21,481 nucleotides of DNA, from positions 1 to 21,481 of the forward strand of contig DAVZXP010000011.1 of assembly GCA_052298855.1 (NCBI GenBank), written 5' to 3'. Under the pieces are notes generated by a model that saw only the letters and a list, made by a program, of their open reading frames with translations, did not search any database and had not been told where the DNA came from. Positions 1-6,485 of this stretch are shown here, one piece after another. This DNA comes from Fimenecus sp052298855 (GTDB taxonomy: Bacteria; Bacillota; Clostridia; Oscillospirales; Acutalibacteraceae). The position numbers were made by a program, and so were the translations under genes. The stretch's first letter is position 1, and each line of letters starts with the position of its first letter.

Positions 1-1253
1 AGAAAATCCGGGCTGTCAAACAGGCAAAGGCGCAGAAAGGCGAGCGCGTCAACGGGCAAGTGCCTTATGGGTACATAGCTGACCCAAACGACCGCAATCA
101 TCTATTGCCCGACCCGGAAACGGCGCACATTGTAAAACAGATTTTCGCTATGTATGTGCGCGGCGACCGTATCTGCGAAATCCAGAACTGGCTACGGGAA
201 CATGAGGTACTTACTGTTTCAGAACTGCGCTACCGTCGTTCCGGCAGTTGCCGCCACCCGCGCCCGCACCCGACCTGTATTTATAACTGGCCGGATAAGA
301 CACTGTATGATATTCTTGGACGCAAAGAATATTTGGGGCATACCATTACGGGCAAGAGCTATAAGGTATCTTACAAATCGAAAAAGACGAAAAAGAACCC
401 GGAGGAAAAGCAATACTTTTTCCCCAACACGCACGAACCTTTGATTGACGAAGAAACCTTTGACCTTGCACAGAAACGGATTGCTACCAAACACCGCCCT
501 ACAAAGGTTGATGAAATTGACATTTTTTCGGGACTTCTCTTTTGTGGAGATTGCGGCTATAAAATGTATCTGCAACAGGGAGCCGGGACACTGGAACGCA
601 AACACGCCTACACTTGCGGAAAGTACCGAAACAGGATAAGGACTGGCGAGCTTTGCACTACCCATTATATCCGAAAGAGCGTCCTTAAAGAACTTGTCCT
701 TGCTGATTTACAGAGGGTGCTGTCCTATGTGAAAGAGCATGAACAGGAGTTTATCGAAACCGCCAACGAGTGCAGCGCAAAGGCAGTACAAAAGACGCTG
801 ACACAGCAGCGGAAAGAGCTTGACAAGGCGCAGAGCCGCATTAGCGAGCTGAACATCTTATTCCGCAAGCTCTACGAGGACAACGCTTTAGGGAAACTTT
901 CTGATGAACAGTTTGCTTTTCTGACTTCCGGCTATGATGAAGAAAAAAAGACGCTGACCCGGAGGATTGCGGAGCTGTCACAGGAAATCGACAACGCCAC
1001 CGAGCGCAGCGCGGACGTGAAAAGGTTTGTCGCACTGGTACGCAGATACACCGCCATTACCGAACTGACCTACGAAAACGTCCATGAATTTATTGACCGT
1101 ATTCTTATTCACGAACTGGATAAGGAAACGAACACCCGCAAAATCGAAATCTTTTATAGCTTTGTCGGCAGAGTTGATACAGGCGACAAGCCTACCGAAA
1201 GTATCTCCTATTTCAGACAGATAGGAGCCGACGTAAAGAGTTATGCTATCTAA
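1..1253 (+). CDS. Large serine recombinase, C-terminal ~416 residues (5' end outside window)
   Basis: Site-specific DNA recombinase of the large serine family, which cuts and rejoins att sites to integrate and excise a transposon or ICE. The frame is open from base 3, so the GTG at 60 (VPYGY) is internal and the Ser-containing resolvase domain lies upstream of the window. What is visible matches the usual order: the Recombinase domain (to about nt 500), a zinc ribbon (CGDCGY near nt 543-560, then a TCGKY and an LCTTHY motif to about nt 670), a charged coiled-coil stretch (about nt 780-1010, rich in QRKELDKAQSRISEL-type heptads), and a DUF4368-like C-terminus (VHEFIDRILIHELD, about nt 1080-1190). 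It stops close to what looks like the element's edge, the usual place for such genes. Family is certain; the exact subfamily (TnpX/TndX-like) is inferred. Confidence 0.93.
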   Translation, partial: KIRAVKQAKAQKGERVNGQVPYGYIADPNDRNHLLPDPETAHIVKQIFAMYVRGDRICEIQNWLREHEVLTVSELRYRRSGSCRHPRPHPTCIYNWPDKTLYDILGRKEYLGHTITGKSYKVSYKSKKTKKNPEEKQYFFPNTHEPLIDEETFDLAQKRIATKHRPTKVDEIDIFSGLLFCGDCGYKMYLQQGAGTLERKHAYTCGKYRNRIRTGELCTTHYIRKSVLKELVLADLQRVLSYVKEHEQEFIETANECSAKAVQKTLTQQRKELDKAQSRISELNILFRKLYEDNALGKLSDEQFAFLTSGYDEEKKTLTRRIAELSQEIDNATERSADVKRFVALVRRYTAITELTYENVHEFIDRILIHELDKETNTRKIEIFYSFVGRVDTGDKPTESISYFRQIGADVKSYAI

Positions 1254-1266
1254 CATACATCAAAAA

Positions 1267-1313
1267 GAGGTAAGATAACGCCCTCTGCAAAAAAGGTTAC
1301 GTTATCTTACCTC
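1267..1313. repeat. 14-bp perfect inverted repeat at a mobile-element junction
   Basis: The arms gaggtaagataacg (1267-1280) and cgttatcttacctc (1300-1313) are exact reverse complements around a 19-nt spacer. The pair lies 14 bp after the recombinase stop codon. Its right arm ends within 3 bp of the point where homology of the neighbouring, oppositely oriented recombinase fragment stops (about 1314-1316). It may be part of the recombinase attachment site, a terminal inverted repeat, or a terminator for the gene before it. The lack of a T-run after the right arm argues against a simple terminator. Confidence 0.7.
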
Positions 1314-1514
1314 AACAAATGTTGTTCCGCTGATACCGTCATCGACAAAGAATTGCGGATGTAAATATCCGTTTTTCTTTGCATAGGTCATCAGAATTTC
1401 TTTTTGATTTGATATTGAATTACTCTCACCCTCTAAATTGTCGTCTTGAGATAAACGGCAATACAGAGCGGTGATTTTTTCTTCTTGCCCTTGTATATTT
1501 TTGTTTGTTGCCAT
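1302..1514 (-). pseudogene. N-terminal fragment of a second serine recombinase (TnpX-like), cut by insertion
   Basis: The minus-strand frame encodes 70 residues beginning MATNKNIQ. It contains the serine-recombinase catalytic start YCRLSQDD (the nucleophile is the Ser of RLS), then SNSISNQKEIL and FVDDGISGTTF, all hallmarks of the resolvase domain of TnpX-type enzymes. Homology ends after GTTF. Family members continue with an acidic residue and RPGF, but here four unrelated codons (VEVR) and a stop follow, contributed by the adjoining inverted repeat. The start ATG at 1514 has an AAGGAG box 11 nt upstream. It sits downstream of tnpW in the same direction, as expected for the recombinase of that element. 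The remaining ~480 codons should lie beyond the left end of the inserted element, outside the window. The fragment keeps the catalytic Ser but lacks the DNA-binding domains, so it should be inactive. Confidence 0.88.
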
Positions 1515-1543
1515 AAACTATTTGCTCCTTTCTGTGACAACAT

Positions 1544-1581
1544 GGCATTGCAATGTATAGGTATTGTACACTTGCAATGCC
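1544..1581. repeat. Inverted repeat between tnpW and the recombinase fragment
   Basis: The arms ggcattgcaa (1544-1553) and ttgcaatgcc (1572-1581) are perfect complements. With one bulged base (1571) the stem gains four more pairs (tgta 1554-1557 with taca 1567-1570), leaving a 9-nt loop. It lies in the 87-bp gap between the tnpW stop and the recombinase start on the minus strand. It has no T-run, so an attenuator/operator or a recombinase binding site is more likely than an intrinsic terminator. Confidence 0.55.
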
Positions 1582-1601
1582 GCAGTGTCGATTGTGCAAA
1601 C

Positions 1602-1775
1602 TTATGCTATCTTTAATTCTGTAAGCAAATCTTCAAATTGTTGAAGCACATTTTCTCTGCCATTGGGATTAAAATGTGTGCTGACTTCGTAAGTTGTATT
1701 GCCTATTTTCATAAAGAACGGTTCATCATTCTTTTCAAAATACGGTGCATATATTGAATTGTTTTTATCTGTCAT
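1602..1775 (-). CDS. tnpW: TnpW-like transposon-encoded small protein (57 aa)
   Basis: A short minus-strand gene with start ATG at 1775-1773 and stop TAA at 1604-1602. A strong GGAGGG box lies upstream. The protein reads MTDKNNSIYAPYFEKND, then FFMKIGNTTYEVSTHFNPNG, then RENVLQQFEDLLTEL. The centre, an IGxTTYEVSxHFNP(N/E)G core followed by a leucine-rich helix, is the signature of the TnpW family named from Tn4451 and found beside TnpX-type recombinases. Its molecular role is not established. The start overlaps the parB stop by 4 nt (ATGA), so translation is probably coupled. The truncated serine recombinase follows on the same strand, which supports the call. Confidence 0.85.
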   Translation of the reverse strand: MTDKNNSIYAPYFEKNDEPFFMKIGNTTYEVSTHFNPNGRENVLQQFEDLLTELKIA

Positions 1776-2605
1776 CTTTCATCCCTCCTGTTTCTTTCTC
1801 TTTGCCTCTGCCATTTTTCAAGCAGTGAAATGATTGTCTTTTGCATATCGGATTTGGTGTAGCTTTTCGGAAAATATTTGCGTATATCCTCTTCCATAAA
1901 TCTAACTTGTTCTTTTTGATTTGGCTTTTCTTCATTGAGAACGGCGAAAACCGTATCAACGAAAAAGTTACCGTCTTTACTGAATTTTCTTAATCGCTGT
2001 GCCTGCGATAATGAAGGTGTAGCGTCGGTAAATTCGATTTGTTCAAGCAATATTTGCTGTTCATATTCCGACAGATATGAGATTTCAACCGCAGGAGTAA
2101 AGGCTATCCTTTCTTCGTCAACAAGTTTAAGTAATTCGGGTATTAAATATGTCAGGCGGATATATCGTTGTATTTGTCTTGCACTGTCATCGACGGTTTC
2201 TGCAATCTTTTCATCTGTTCTTGACTTTGTGCCAAGTTGGCACGAAGTTTTCCCTTGATGTTTCAAAGCCTCTGATTTCATTTTGTAGGCAAAAGCTTTT
2301 TCACTCGGTAAAATATGCTCACGGTGTATGTTTGAATCCACCATTTGCACAATCGCCTCGTCTTTTGTAAGTTCTTTTATTATCACGGGTATGTTTGTTA
2401 TCCCTAACGCTTTGCAGGCTTCAACTCGTCTGTGTCCGCTGATAATTTCATATTTACCCGCCGGAAAAGAACGAACTATTATTGGTTCAAGCAATCCGTT
2501 TTCTTTTATGCTTTCTGTTAATTCTTGTTGCTCAATTCCGCTTCTTTTCTTAAACGGATGATTTTCAAAGGGAACAAGCAAATCTATACTTATGCTTTTT
2601 ATCAT
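1772..2605 (-). CDS. parB: ParB/Spo0J-type partition protein of a mobile element
   Basis: A 277-residue ParB-family protein, DNA-binding and in the chromosomal/plasmid family a CTPase-like sliding clamp at parS. The N-terminus has the ParB domain (IKENGLLEPIIVRSF, then YEIISGHRRVEACKALG with the GHRR motif at about residues 60-63, and MVDSNIHREHILPSEKAFAY). A KorB-like helix-turn-helix region follows (KIAETVDDSARQIQRYIRL), and a charged C-terminal tail. I start it at the ATG at 2605, because the ATG at 2617 is part of the Shine-Dalgarno region itself (ATGGAGGTTAAA-ATG). It follows the RepA_N gene and overlaps tnpW by 4 nt. No ParA gene is present next to it, which is unusual for this module. 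It may act in maintenance of a circular intermediate or in gene regulation. Confidence 0.92.
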   Translation of the reverse strand: MIKSISIDLLVPFENHPFKKRSGIEQQELTESIKENGLLEPIIVRSFPAGKYEIISGHRRVEACKALGITNIPVIIKELTKDEAIVQMVDSNIHREHILPSEKAFAYKMKSEALKHQGKTSCQLGTKSRTDEKIAETVDDSARQIQRYIRLTYLIPELLKLVDEERIAFTPAVEISYLSEYEQQILLEQIEFTDATPSLSQAQRLRKFSKDGNFFVDTVFAVLNEEKPNQKEQVRFMEEDIRKYFPKSYTKSDMQKTIISLLEKWQRQRERNRRDER

Positions 2606-2701
2606 TTTAACCTCCATATATATTCTTTTCTCGGCCGGTAACAGTCTTAATCTTCTAAGTCTTATTACCTTCCGTTATTCGGAAATTAAGAAAACCGAAA
2701 A

Positions 2702-3037
2702 TCAGAATTGTTTCAGATAGATAATGCTCGGCTTCCCCTGACCTTGTCTTTTGCGAATAATCAAATCTGCGACTTCAAGTTCGAAGAATAACTTGCATAT
2801 CTTTTCGTGACCGAAATGCAGTTTTTCCTGAGCGGATTTTATTGTGAAATATTGATATACTCTGCCTTGTTTATCTATCCAGCCGTTTTTGACGGACAAA
2901 TACATTCGGTCAAGCAAAAGTCCGTACAGCATTTTTGCATCGGTTGAAACCGATTTGTACTTTTCTTCAAATAACGCTTTCGGTACTTTGTAGAAAGCAA
3001 AATTTTTGGCGTCCGATGTTTTGAAATATTTGTTCAC
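2702..3037 (-). CDS. Replication initiator RepA, N-terminal domain only (RepA_N)
   Basis: This short protein (111 aa) matches the RepA_N domain of Firmicutes plasmid and ICE replication initiators: NKYFKTSDAKNFAFYKVPKALF, LYGLLLDRMYLSVKNGWID, QGRVYQYFTIKSAQEKL, and the ending KRQGQGKPSIIYLKQF. The last is the conserved beta-hairpin wing of the winged helix. I choose the GTG at 3037, which has AGAGGTGA six bases upstream; an upstream TTG at 3073 has no such site. Full initiators usually carry a further variable C-terminal domain of 100-200 residues, and here a stop follows the domain directly. It is either a natural short form or a truncated gene; the missing parA beside it favours deletion. 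The repeats at 3358-3662 upstream could be its origin. Confidence 0.85.
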   Translation of the reverse strand: MNKYFKTSDAKNFAFYKVPKALFEEKYKSVSTDAKMLYGLLLDRMYLSVKNGWIDKQGRVYQYFTIKSAQEKLHFGHEKICKLFFELEVADLIIRKRQGQGKPSIIYLKQF

Positions 3038-3133
3038 TGTATCACCTCTGTTTCTGTCTTGATTTGGTGCCAAAATCGGTAATTTTTTCTTTTGTATCGG
3101 CTATTTATTGAAAACAAGTATCGCTACATCAAA

Positions 3134-3343
3134 TTAACCGCTGTCATCATATTCACGGCAATTTTTAACGCTTTTTGCACCTCTTTTGGATTTGTACTTC
3201 GGGCAGAAAACAACGATTGTCTTGTGGCTCTGCTTGCATTTGTTTTTGCATTTAAGACAAAGGCTGTTGTATATTCGTCTGCCTGTTTCGGGATTTATGA
3301 AAAAATCCCATTCTTGCTTTGCTTTCTTTGATAATCTCGGCAT
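3134..3343 (-). CDS. Small Cys-rich conserved protein of ICE/transposon modules (69 aa)
   Basis: Starts at the ATG at 3343 (MPRLSKKAKQEWDFF) with AAAGGAG seven bases upstream; a further in-frame ATG at 3361 lacks a site. The protein is basic. It has four cysteines arranged C-x2-C-x3-C-x9-C (CLKCKNKC, later VVFCPKYKSKR), suggesting a zinc-binding knuckle. Similar small MPRLSKK proteins are known to me from conjugative and transposable elements of gut Firmicutes, but I know of no assigned function. It is the first gene of the minus-strand run ending in the truncated recombinase and lies next to the repeat region. A nucleic-acid-binding role is an inference from size, charge and the Cys pattern. 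Confidence 0.75.
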   Translation of the reverse strand: MPRLSKKAKQEWDFFINPETGRRIYNSLCLKCKNKCKQSHKTIVVFCPKYKSKRGAKSVKNCREYDDSG

Positions 3344-3357
3344 TGTAAAAACTCCTT

Positions 3358-3662
3358 TCACTTGTTTGAACCGGGAGAGGCATTTTGCACCCCCCTATTT
3401 GCAAATAAATTTTCCCTCTCACTTGGTAGGCAACGAAAACGGTCAAAAATTAACCCTCTGACAAATATTTTTTTATTACCCCTTCACTTGTTAGAACTGA
3501 GAACGCTTTTTTGGGGGTGTTTTTGAAAAATTTATATTTTTTAATATTTACCTCTCTATTCATTTGGACAAGAGGTGTCAAAATGCACACCCATTTTCTT
3601 GATTTGCAAAACATTTTTATTTACCCCCTCACTTGTTTGAACAGGGGGAAGCGTTTTGTACC
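3358..3662. repeat. Five degenerate spaced repeats, iteron-like
   Basis: Units begin at about 3358, 3419, 3484, 3560 and 3629, so the spacing is 61, 65, 76 and 69 bp. The core is tcacttgtttgaac followed by a G-rich run, gcnttttgnacc and a C-run. Copies 1, 3 and 5 are clearest; copies 2 and 4 are eroded. Several units are followed by a tttgcaaa and A/T-rich stretch (3398-3415, 3602-3620). This fills most of the 485 bases between the 69-aa gene and the LysR gene, where I see no protein. Position beside RepA_N and ParB suggests a replication origin or centromere-like site. Confidence 0.65.
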
Positions 3663-3690
3663 ACCATAAGATGGAAAAGTTAAAAAATTA

Positions 3691-3722
3691 AAATAGCCGC
3701 CTGTGTGTTCAGACGGCTATTT
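3691..3722. terminator. Hairpin terminator between ICE backbone and redox cassette
   Basis: Nine-bp perfect arms aaatagccg (3691-3699) and cggctattt (3714-3722), with an additional ctg/cag pairing inside (3701-3703 with 3710-3712) and a 6-nt loop. Reading on the minus strand the stem is followed by ttaattttttaac, a reasonable U-tract. On the plus strand the tract is weaker. No gene now ends here on either strand. Confidence 0.6.
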
Positions 3723-3732
3723 ATTAGTCAAT

Positions 3733-3761
3733 TTGATTTTTTGAGAGTTTTAAAGTATAAT
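3733..3761 (+). promoter_or_regulatory. Sigma-70-type promoter for the LysR gene
   Basis: TTGATT (3733-3738), a 17-nt spacer and a perfect TATAAT (3756-3761), ending 67 nt before the LysR start codon. This is a near-consensus housekeeping promoter just downstream of a hairpin. Confidence 0.7.
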
Positions 3762-3828
3762 TAAGAAAAAGATTTATCATTTTGATATACAACAGATTGT
3801 GATTTAATTTTGTTATGTAGGTGGTGGG

Positions 3829-4728
3829 ATGATGTATAATCCACAGATAGAAACATTTATAAAGGTTGCGGACGCAGGAAGTTTTAACAAAGCGGCAGAG
3901 GAATTGTATATCACGCCGACTGCCGTTATTAAGCAAATCAATTTGCTTGAAAGCTCACTTGACTTGGTTTTGTTTGAGCGTACGCACCGTGGGTTGATAC
4001 TTACTAACGCAGGCAAGTCGCTTTATCAGGACGCTAAGTACATTATCGGCTATTGCAAGGACAGTGTTGTCAGGGCGAAAAATGCAATGAGCGAGGGCGA
4101 AAATATTATTCGTATCGGCTCGTCGCCTACAACCCCTGCTCAATTACTTATGCAAATGTGGCCGAAAATTCAAGAGCAATGCCCGGATATAAAATTTGAA
4201 ATTGTTCCATTTGAGAACACACCCGAAAACGCAAAAGAAATACTTGCGAATTTGGGAAAGAACATTGATATTATCGGCGGAATATTTGACGACACAATGC
4301 TTAAACTCAGAAAATGCGAGGGCTTGCAATTATCCCGTGAGCCGTTTTGCTGTGCCGTATCCATTCACCACAAGCTTGCACAAAAGGATAAGCTTCAAAT
4401 CAGCGATTTATACGGCGAAAATTTAATGCTTATGCACCGTGGCTGGAGCAATTATGTTGACCGATTGCGTGACGATATTTGGCAAAATCATACGCAGATA
4501 CATATTGTTGATTTCGATTTTTACAATATGAGCATATTTAACAGATGCGAAAACACGAACGATGTTTTGCTTGCGATACCGGGTTGGGCAAATGTTCATC
4601 CTTTGCTGAAAGTTATTCCTGTTGAGTGGGAATACAGCATTCCGTACGGTCTTTTACATTCGATGACTCCAAGCGAAAATGTTCGACGGGTTTTAGATGC
4701 GGCTAAGAATATAGTTAAAACTAAATAA
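3829..4728 (+). CDS. LysR-family transcriptional regulator
   Basis: A 299-residue protein of normal length for a LysR regulator. The N-terminal winged helix-turn-helix is clear: ETFIKVADAGSFNKAAEELY, then ITPTAVIKQINLLE, LFERTHRG and LTNAGK (residues ~6-65). The rest is the two-lobed effector domain (for example IIRIGSSPTTP near residue 95 and FEIVPFEN near residue 122). Tandem ATGs at 3829 and 3832 follow a GGTGGTGGG site; either could start. LysR proteins usually bind a small inducer and activate an adjacent operon. This one is co-directional with the redox genes, separated from them by a terminator and a promoter, so it is the likely regulator of that cassette. The inducer cannot be read from the sequence. 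Confidence 0.93.
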   Translation: MMYNPQIETFIKVADAGSFNKAAEELYITPTAVIKQINLLESSLDLVLFERTHRGLILTNAGKSLYQDAKYIIGYCKDSVVRAKNAMSEGENIIRIGSSPTTPAQLLMQMWPKIQEQCPDIKFEIVPFENTPENAKEILANLGKNIDIIGGIFDDTMLKLRKCEGLQLSREPFCCAVSIHHKLAQKDKLQISDLYGENLMLMHRGWSNYVDRLRDDIWQNHTQIHIVDFDFYNMSIFNRCENTNDVLLAIPGWANVHPLLKVIPVEWEYSIPYGLLHSMTPSENVRRVLDAAKNIVKTK

Positions 4729-4762
4729 GCAGTTATAACCCAAAGGTATATACTGAATAACA

Positions 4763-4793
4763 AAACGAGACTTCATACGAGGCCTCGTTTTTC
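4763..4793 (+). terminator. Terminator after the LysR gene
   Basis: Arms aaacgag (4763-4769) and ctcgttt (4784-4790) flank a 14-nt loop, followed by ttctt; a shorter palindrome acgaggcctcgt sits inside the loop and right arm. It overlaps the next promoter, so the two may compete. Confidence 0.6.
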
Positions 4794-4800
4794 TTATAAT
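4772..4800 (+). promoter_or_regulatory. Probable promoter of the redox operon
   Basis: TTCATA (4772-4777), a 17-nt spacer, and a perfect TATAAT (4795-4800), 37 nt before the first operon start. The weak -35 box fits a promoter that needs an activator such as the upstream LysR protein; that dependence is inferred. Confidence 0.5.
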
Positions 4801-4836
4801 ATAGTTGAAAAGAAAAACAACGAAGGAGTGGCAGAT

Positions 4837-5466
4837 ATGAAAAAGTTAAAAGCACTGCTTATAAACGGCAGTCCGAGAGCAAAGGGCTGTACTTACACGG
4901 CATTGACCGAACTAAAAAACACATTGGAGCAAGAAGGTATGGAGGTTGAGCTTATCCATGTAGGTCACAAGGATGTGCACGGTTGTATCGCTTGTAGAAA
5001 ATGTAAGGAAATCGGTAAGTGCGTATTCGATGATATTGTAAACGAGGTTGCACCTAAATTTAACGAGGCAGACGCTTTTGTTATCGGAGCACCTGTTTAT
5101 TACGCATCTCCTGCCGGTGGAGCAATCGCATTTCTTGACAGATTATTTTTCAGTACGGCGAATGTTGATAAGACAATGAAAGTTGGTGCAGCAGTAACAA
5201 CCTGTCGCAGAGGTGGTAACACAGCATCATACGATGTGCTCAACAAATATTTTTCAATCAGTTCTATGCCGATTGCCACAAGTCAGTATTGGAATATGGT
5301 TTACGGCGGTCAGGCAGAAGAGGTTTTGCAGGATAAAGAGGGTTTGCAAACTATGAGAACGCTCGGCAGAAACATTGCTTTTATGGCAAAGAGTATTGCA
5401 CTGGGCAAGGAGCAATTCGGACTGCCCGAAAAAGAACAGATTACATTTACAAATTTTCACCACTAA
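4837..5466 (+). CDS. Iron-sulfur flavoprotein / NAD(P)H-dependent FMN reductase family
   Basis: A 209-residue flavodoxin-fold protein. The N-terminus LLINGSPRAKGCT is the FMN phosphate loop. Cysteines at residues 50, 53, 56 and 62 (GCIACRKCKEIGKC) form C-x2-C-x2-C-x5-C, the compact [4Fe-4S] motif known in archaeal and clostridial iron-sulfur flavoproteins (Isf). GAPVYYASPAGG (about residue 87) is the second flavin-contacting loop. I take the ATG at 4837, eight bases after AAGGAG; the GTG at 4828 overlaps that site. It would transfer electrons between reduced carriers, FMN and a small acceptor in the cytoplasm. It is the first gene of the redox operon and ends 9 nt before the aldo/keto reductase. 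The natural partner is unknown. Confidence 0.88.
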   Translation: MKKLKALLINGSPRAKGCTYTALTELKNTLEQEGMEVELIHVGHKDVHGCIACRKCKEIGKCVFDDIVNEVAPKFNEADAFVIGAPVYYASPAGGAIAFLDRLFFSTANVDKTMKVGAAVTTCRRGGNTASYDVLNKYFSISSMPIATSQYWNMVYGGQAEEVLQDKEGLQTMRTLGRNIAFMAKSIALGKEQFGLPEKEQITFTNFHH

Positions 5467-5475
5467 GGAGAAATA

Positions 5476-6483
5476 ATGGATTACAAAATTTTAGGCAAAG
5501 ACTTAAAGGTATCGGCTGTCGGTCTCGGATGTATGGGAATGAGCCACGCTTACGGCTCACCTGCCGATAAAAATGAAATGTGCGAGCTTATCACAAAGGC
5601 TGTTGATTTAGGCTATAACTTTTTTGACACGGCAGAGATTTACGGTACGGCAAATAACCCACACGATAACGAGGAGCTTGTTGGCAGAGCGTTAAAGCCA
5701 TACCGTGATAAGGTTATTATCGCAACAAAGTTTGGCATTGAATTTGACAAAACAAGCAATGCCACAAACCCACCTCTTATACCGAATTCAAGACCGGAGG
5801 TTATCAGAAAATCGGTTGAAGGCTCGCTTAAAAGACTTGACACAGACCATATTGATTTATACTATCAGCACCGTTTCGACCCTAATGTTCCTATCGAAGA
5901 GGTAGCAGGAGTAATGGCAGATTTGATGAAAGAGGGTAAAATAACGCATTGGGGTATGAGCGAAGCGACCGAAGAAAATATAAGAAAAGCAAATTCGGTT
6001 TGTCCGCTGACTGCCATACAAAATCGCTACTCAATGATGGCAAGGCATTATGAATCGCTGTTTCCTGTTCTTGAGGAGCTTAATATCGGTTTCGTTGCAT
6101 TTTCGCCGCTTGCAAACGGATTTTTAAGCGGTAAGTACAACGAAAACTCAAAGTTTGAAAAAGGCACGGATTACAGAACAGTTATGCCACAGTTTACTGC
6201 CGACGGTGTTTGTCAAAATAAAGAATTGCTTGAACTGTTAAACACGCTTGCAAAGGATAAAAACGCAACGCCTGCACAAATTTCGCTTGCGTGGATGATG
6301 TGCAAAAAACCGTATATAGTACCTATTCCAGGTACAAGAAAGCTTGACAGACTGATTGAAAACGCAGGCTCGGCAGATATTATATTAACGAGCGATGAGG
6401 TATCAGCGGTTGATAATAAGCTTGATAATATAAATATGTCCGCTGTTTTCGGTGGGTCGAAAGTGATAAAAAAGAGGGAGTAA
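5476..6483 (+). CDS. Aldo/keto reductase (large, IolS/AKR11-13-like)
   Basis: NAD(P)H-dependent carbonyl reductase with a (beta/alpha)8 barrel, 335 residues. The catalytic tetrad is present: Asp51 and Tyr56 (FFDTAEIYG), Lys85 (IIATKFG) and His132 (DLYYQHRFDP). Other family marks are VGLGCMGMS at the N-terminus, WGMSEA, FVAFSPLANGFLSGK, and IPGTRK near the C-terminus for cofactor phosphate binding. It reduces aldehydes or ketones to alcohols; the substrate is not predictable. ATG at 5476 follows AAGGAG. It is separated from the EFR1 gene by only 2 nt, so it is co-transcribed. Family is certain; the AKR subfamily is approximate. Confidence 0.95.
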   Translation: MDYKILGKDLKVSAVGLGCMGMSHAYGSPADKNEMCELITKAVDLGYNFFDTAEIYGTANNPHDNEELVGRALKPYRDKVIIATKFGIEFDKTSNATNPPLIPNSRPEVIRKSVEGSLKRLDTDHIDLYYQHRFDPNVPIEEVAGVMADLMKEGKITHWGMSEATEENIRKANSVCPLTAIQNRYSMMARHYESLFPVLEELNIGFVAFSPLANGFLSGKYNENSKFEKGTDYRTVMPQFTADGVCQNKELLELLNTLAKDKNATPAQISLAWMMCKKPYIVPIPGTRKLDRLIENAGSADIILTSDEVSAVDNKLDNINMSAVFGGSKVIKKRE

Positions 6484-6485
6484 TT

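Noticed and set aside
219..665. Minus-strand 148-codon frame inside the recombinase
   Set aside because: It is antisense to a conserved recombinase domain and zinc ribbon and has no supporting signals.
60..1253. Recombinase gene starting at GTG 60
   Set aside because: The frame is open to the window edge and residues KIRAVKQAKAQKGERVNGQ upstream continue the family; 60 is an internal codon.
3358..3662. CRISPR array
   Set aside because: The repeats are degenerate, 61-76 bp apart with A/T-rich spacers that resemble each other, and there are no cas genes.
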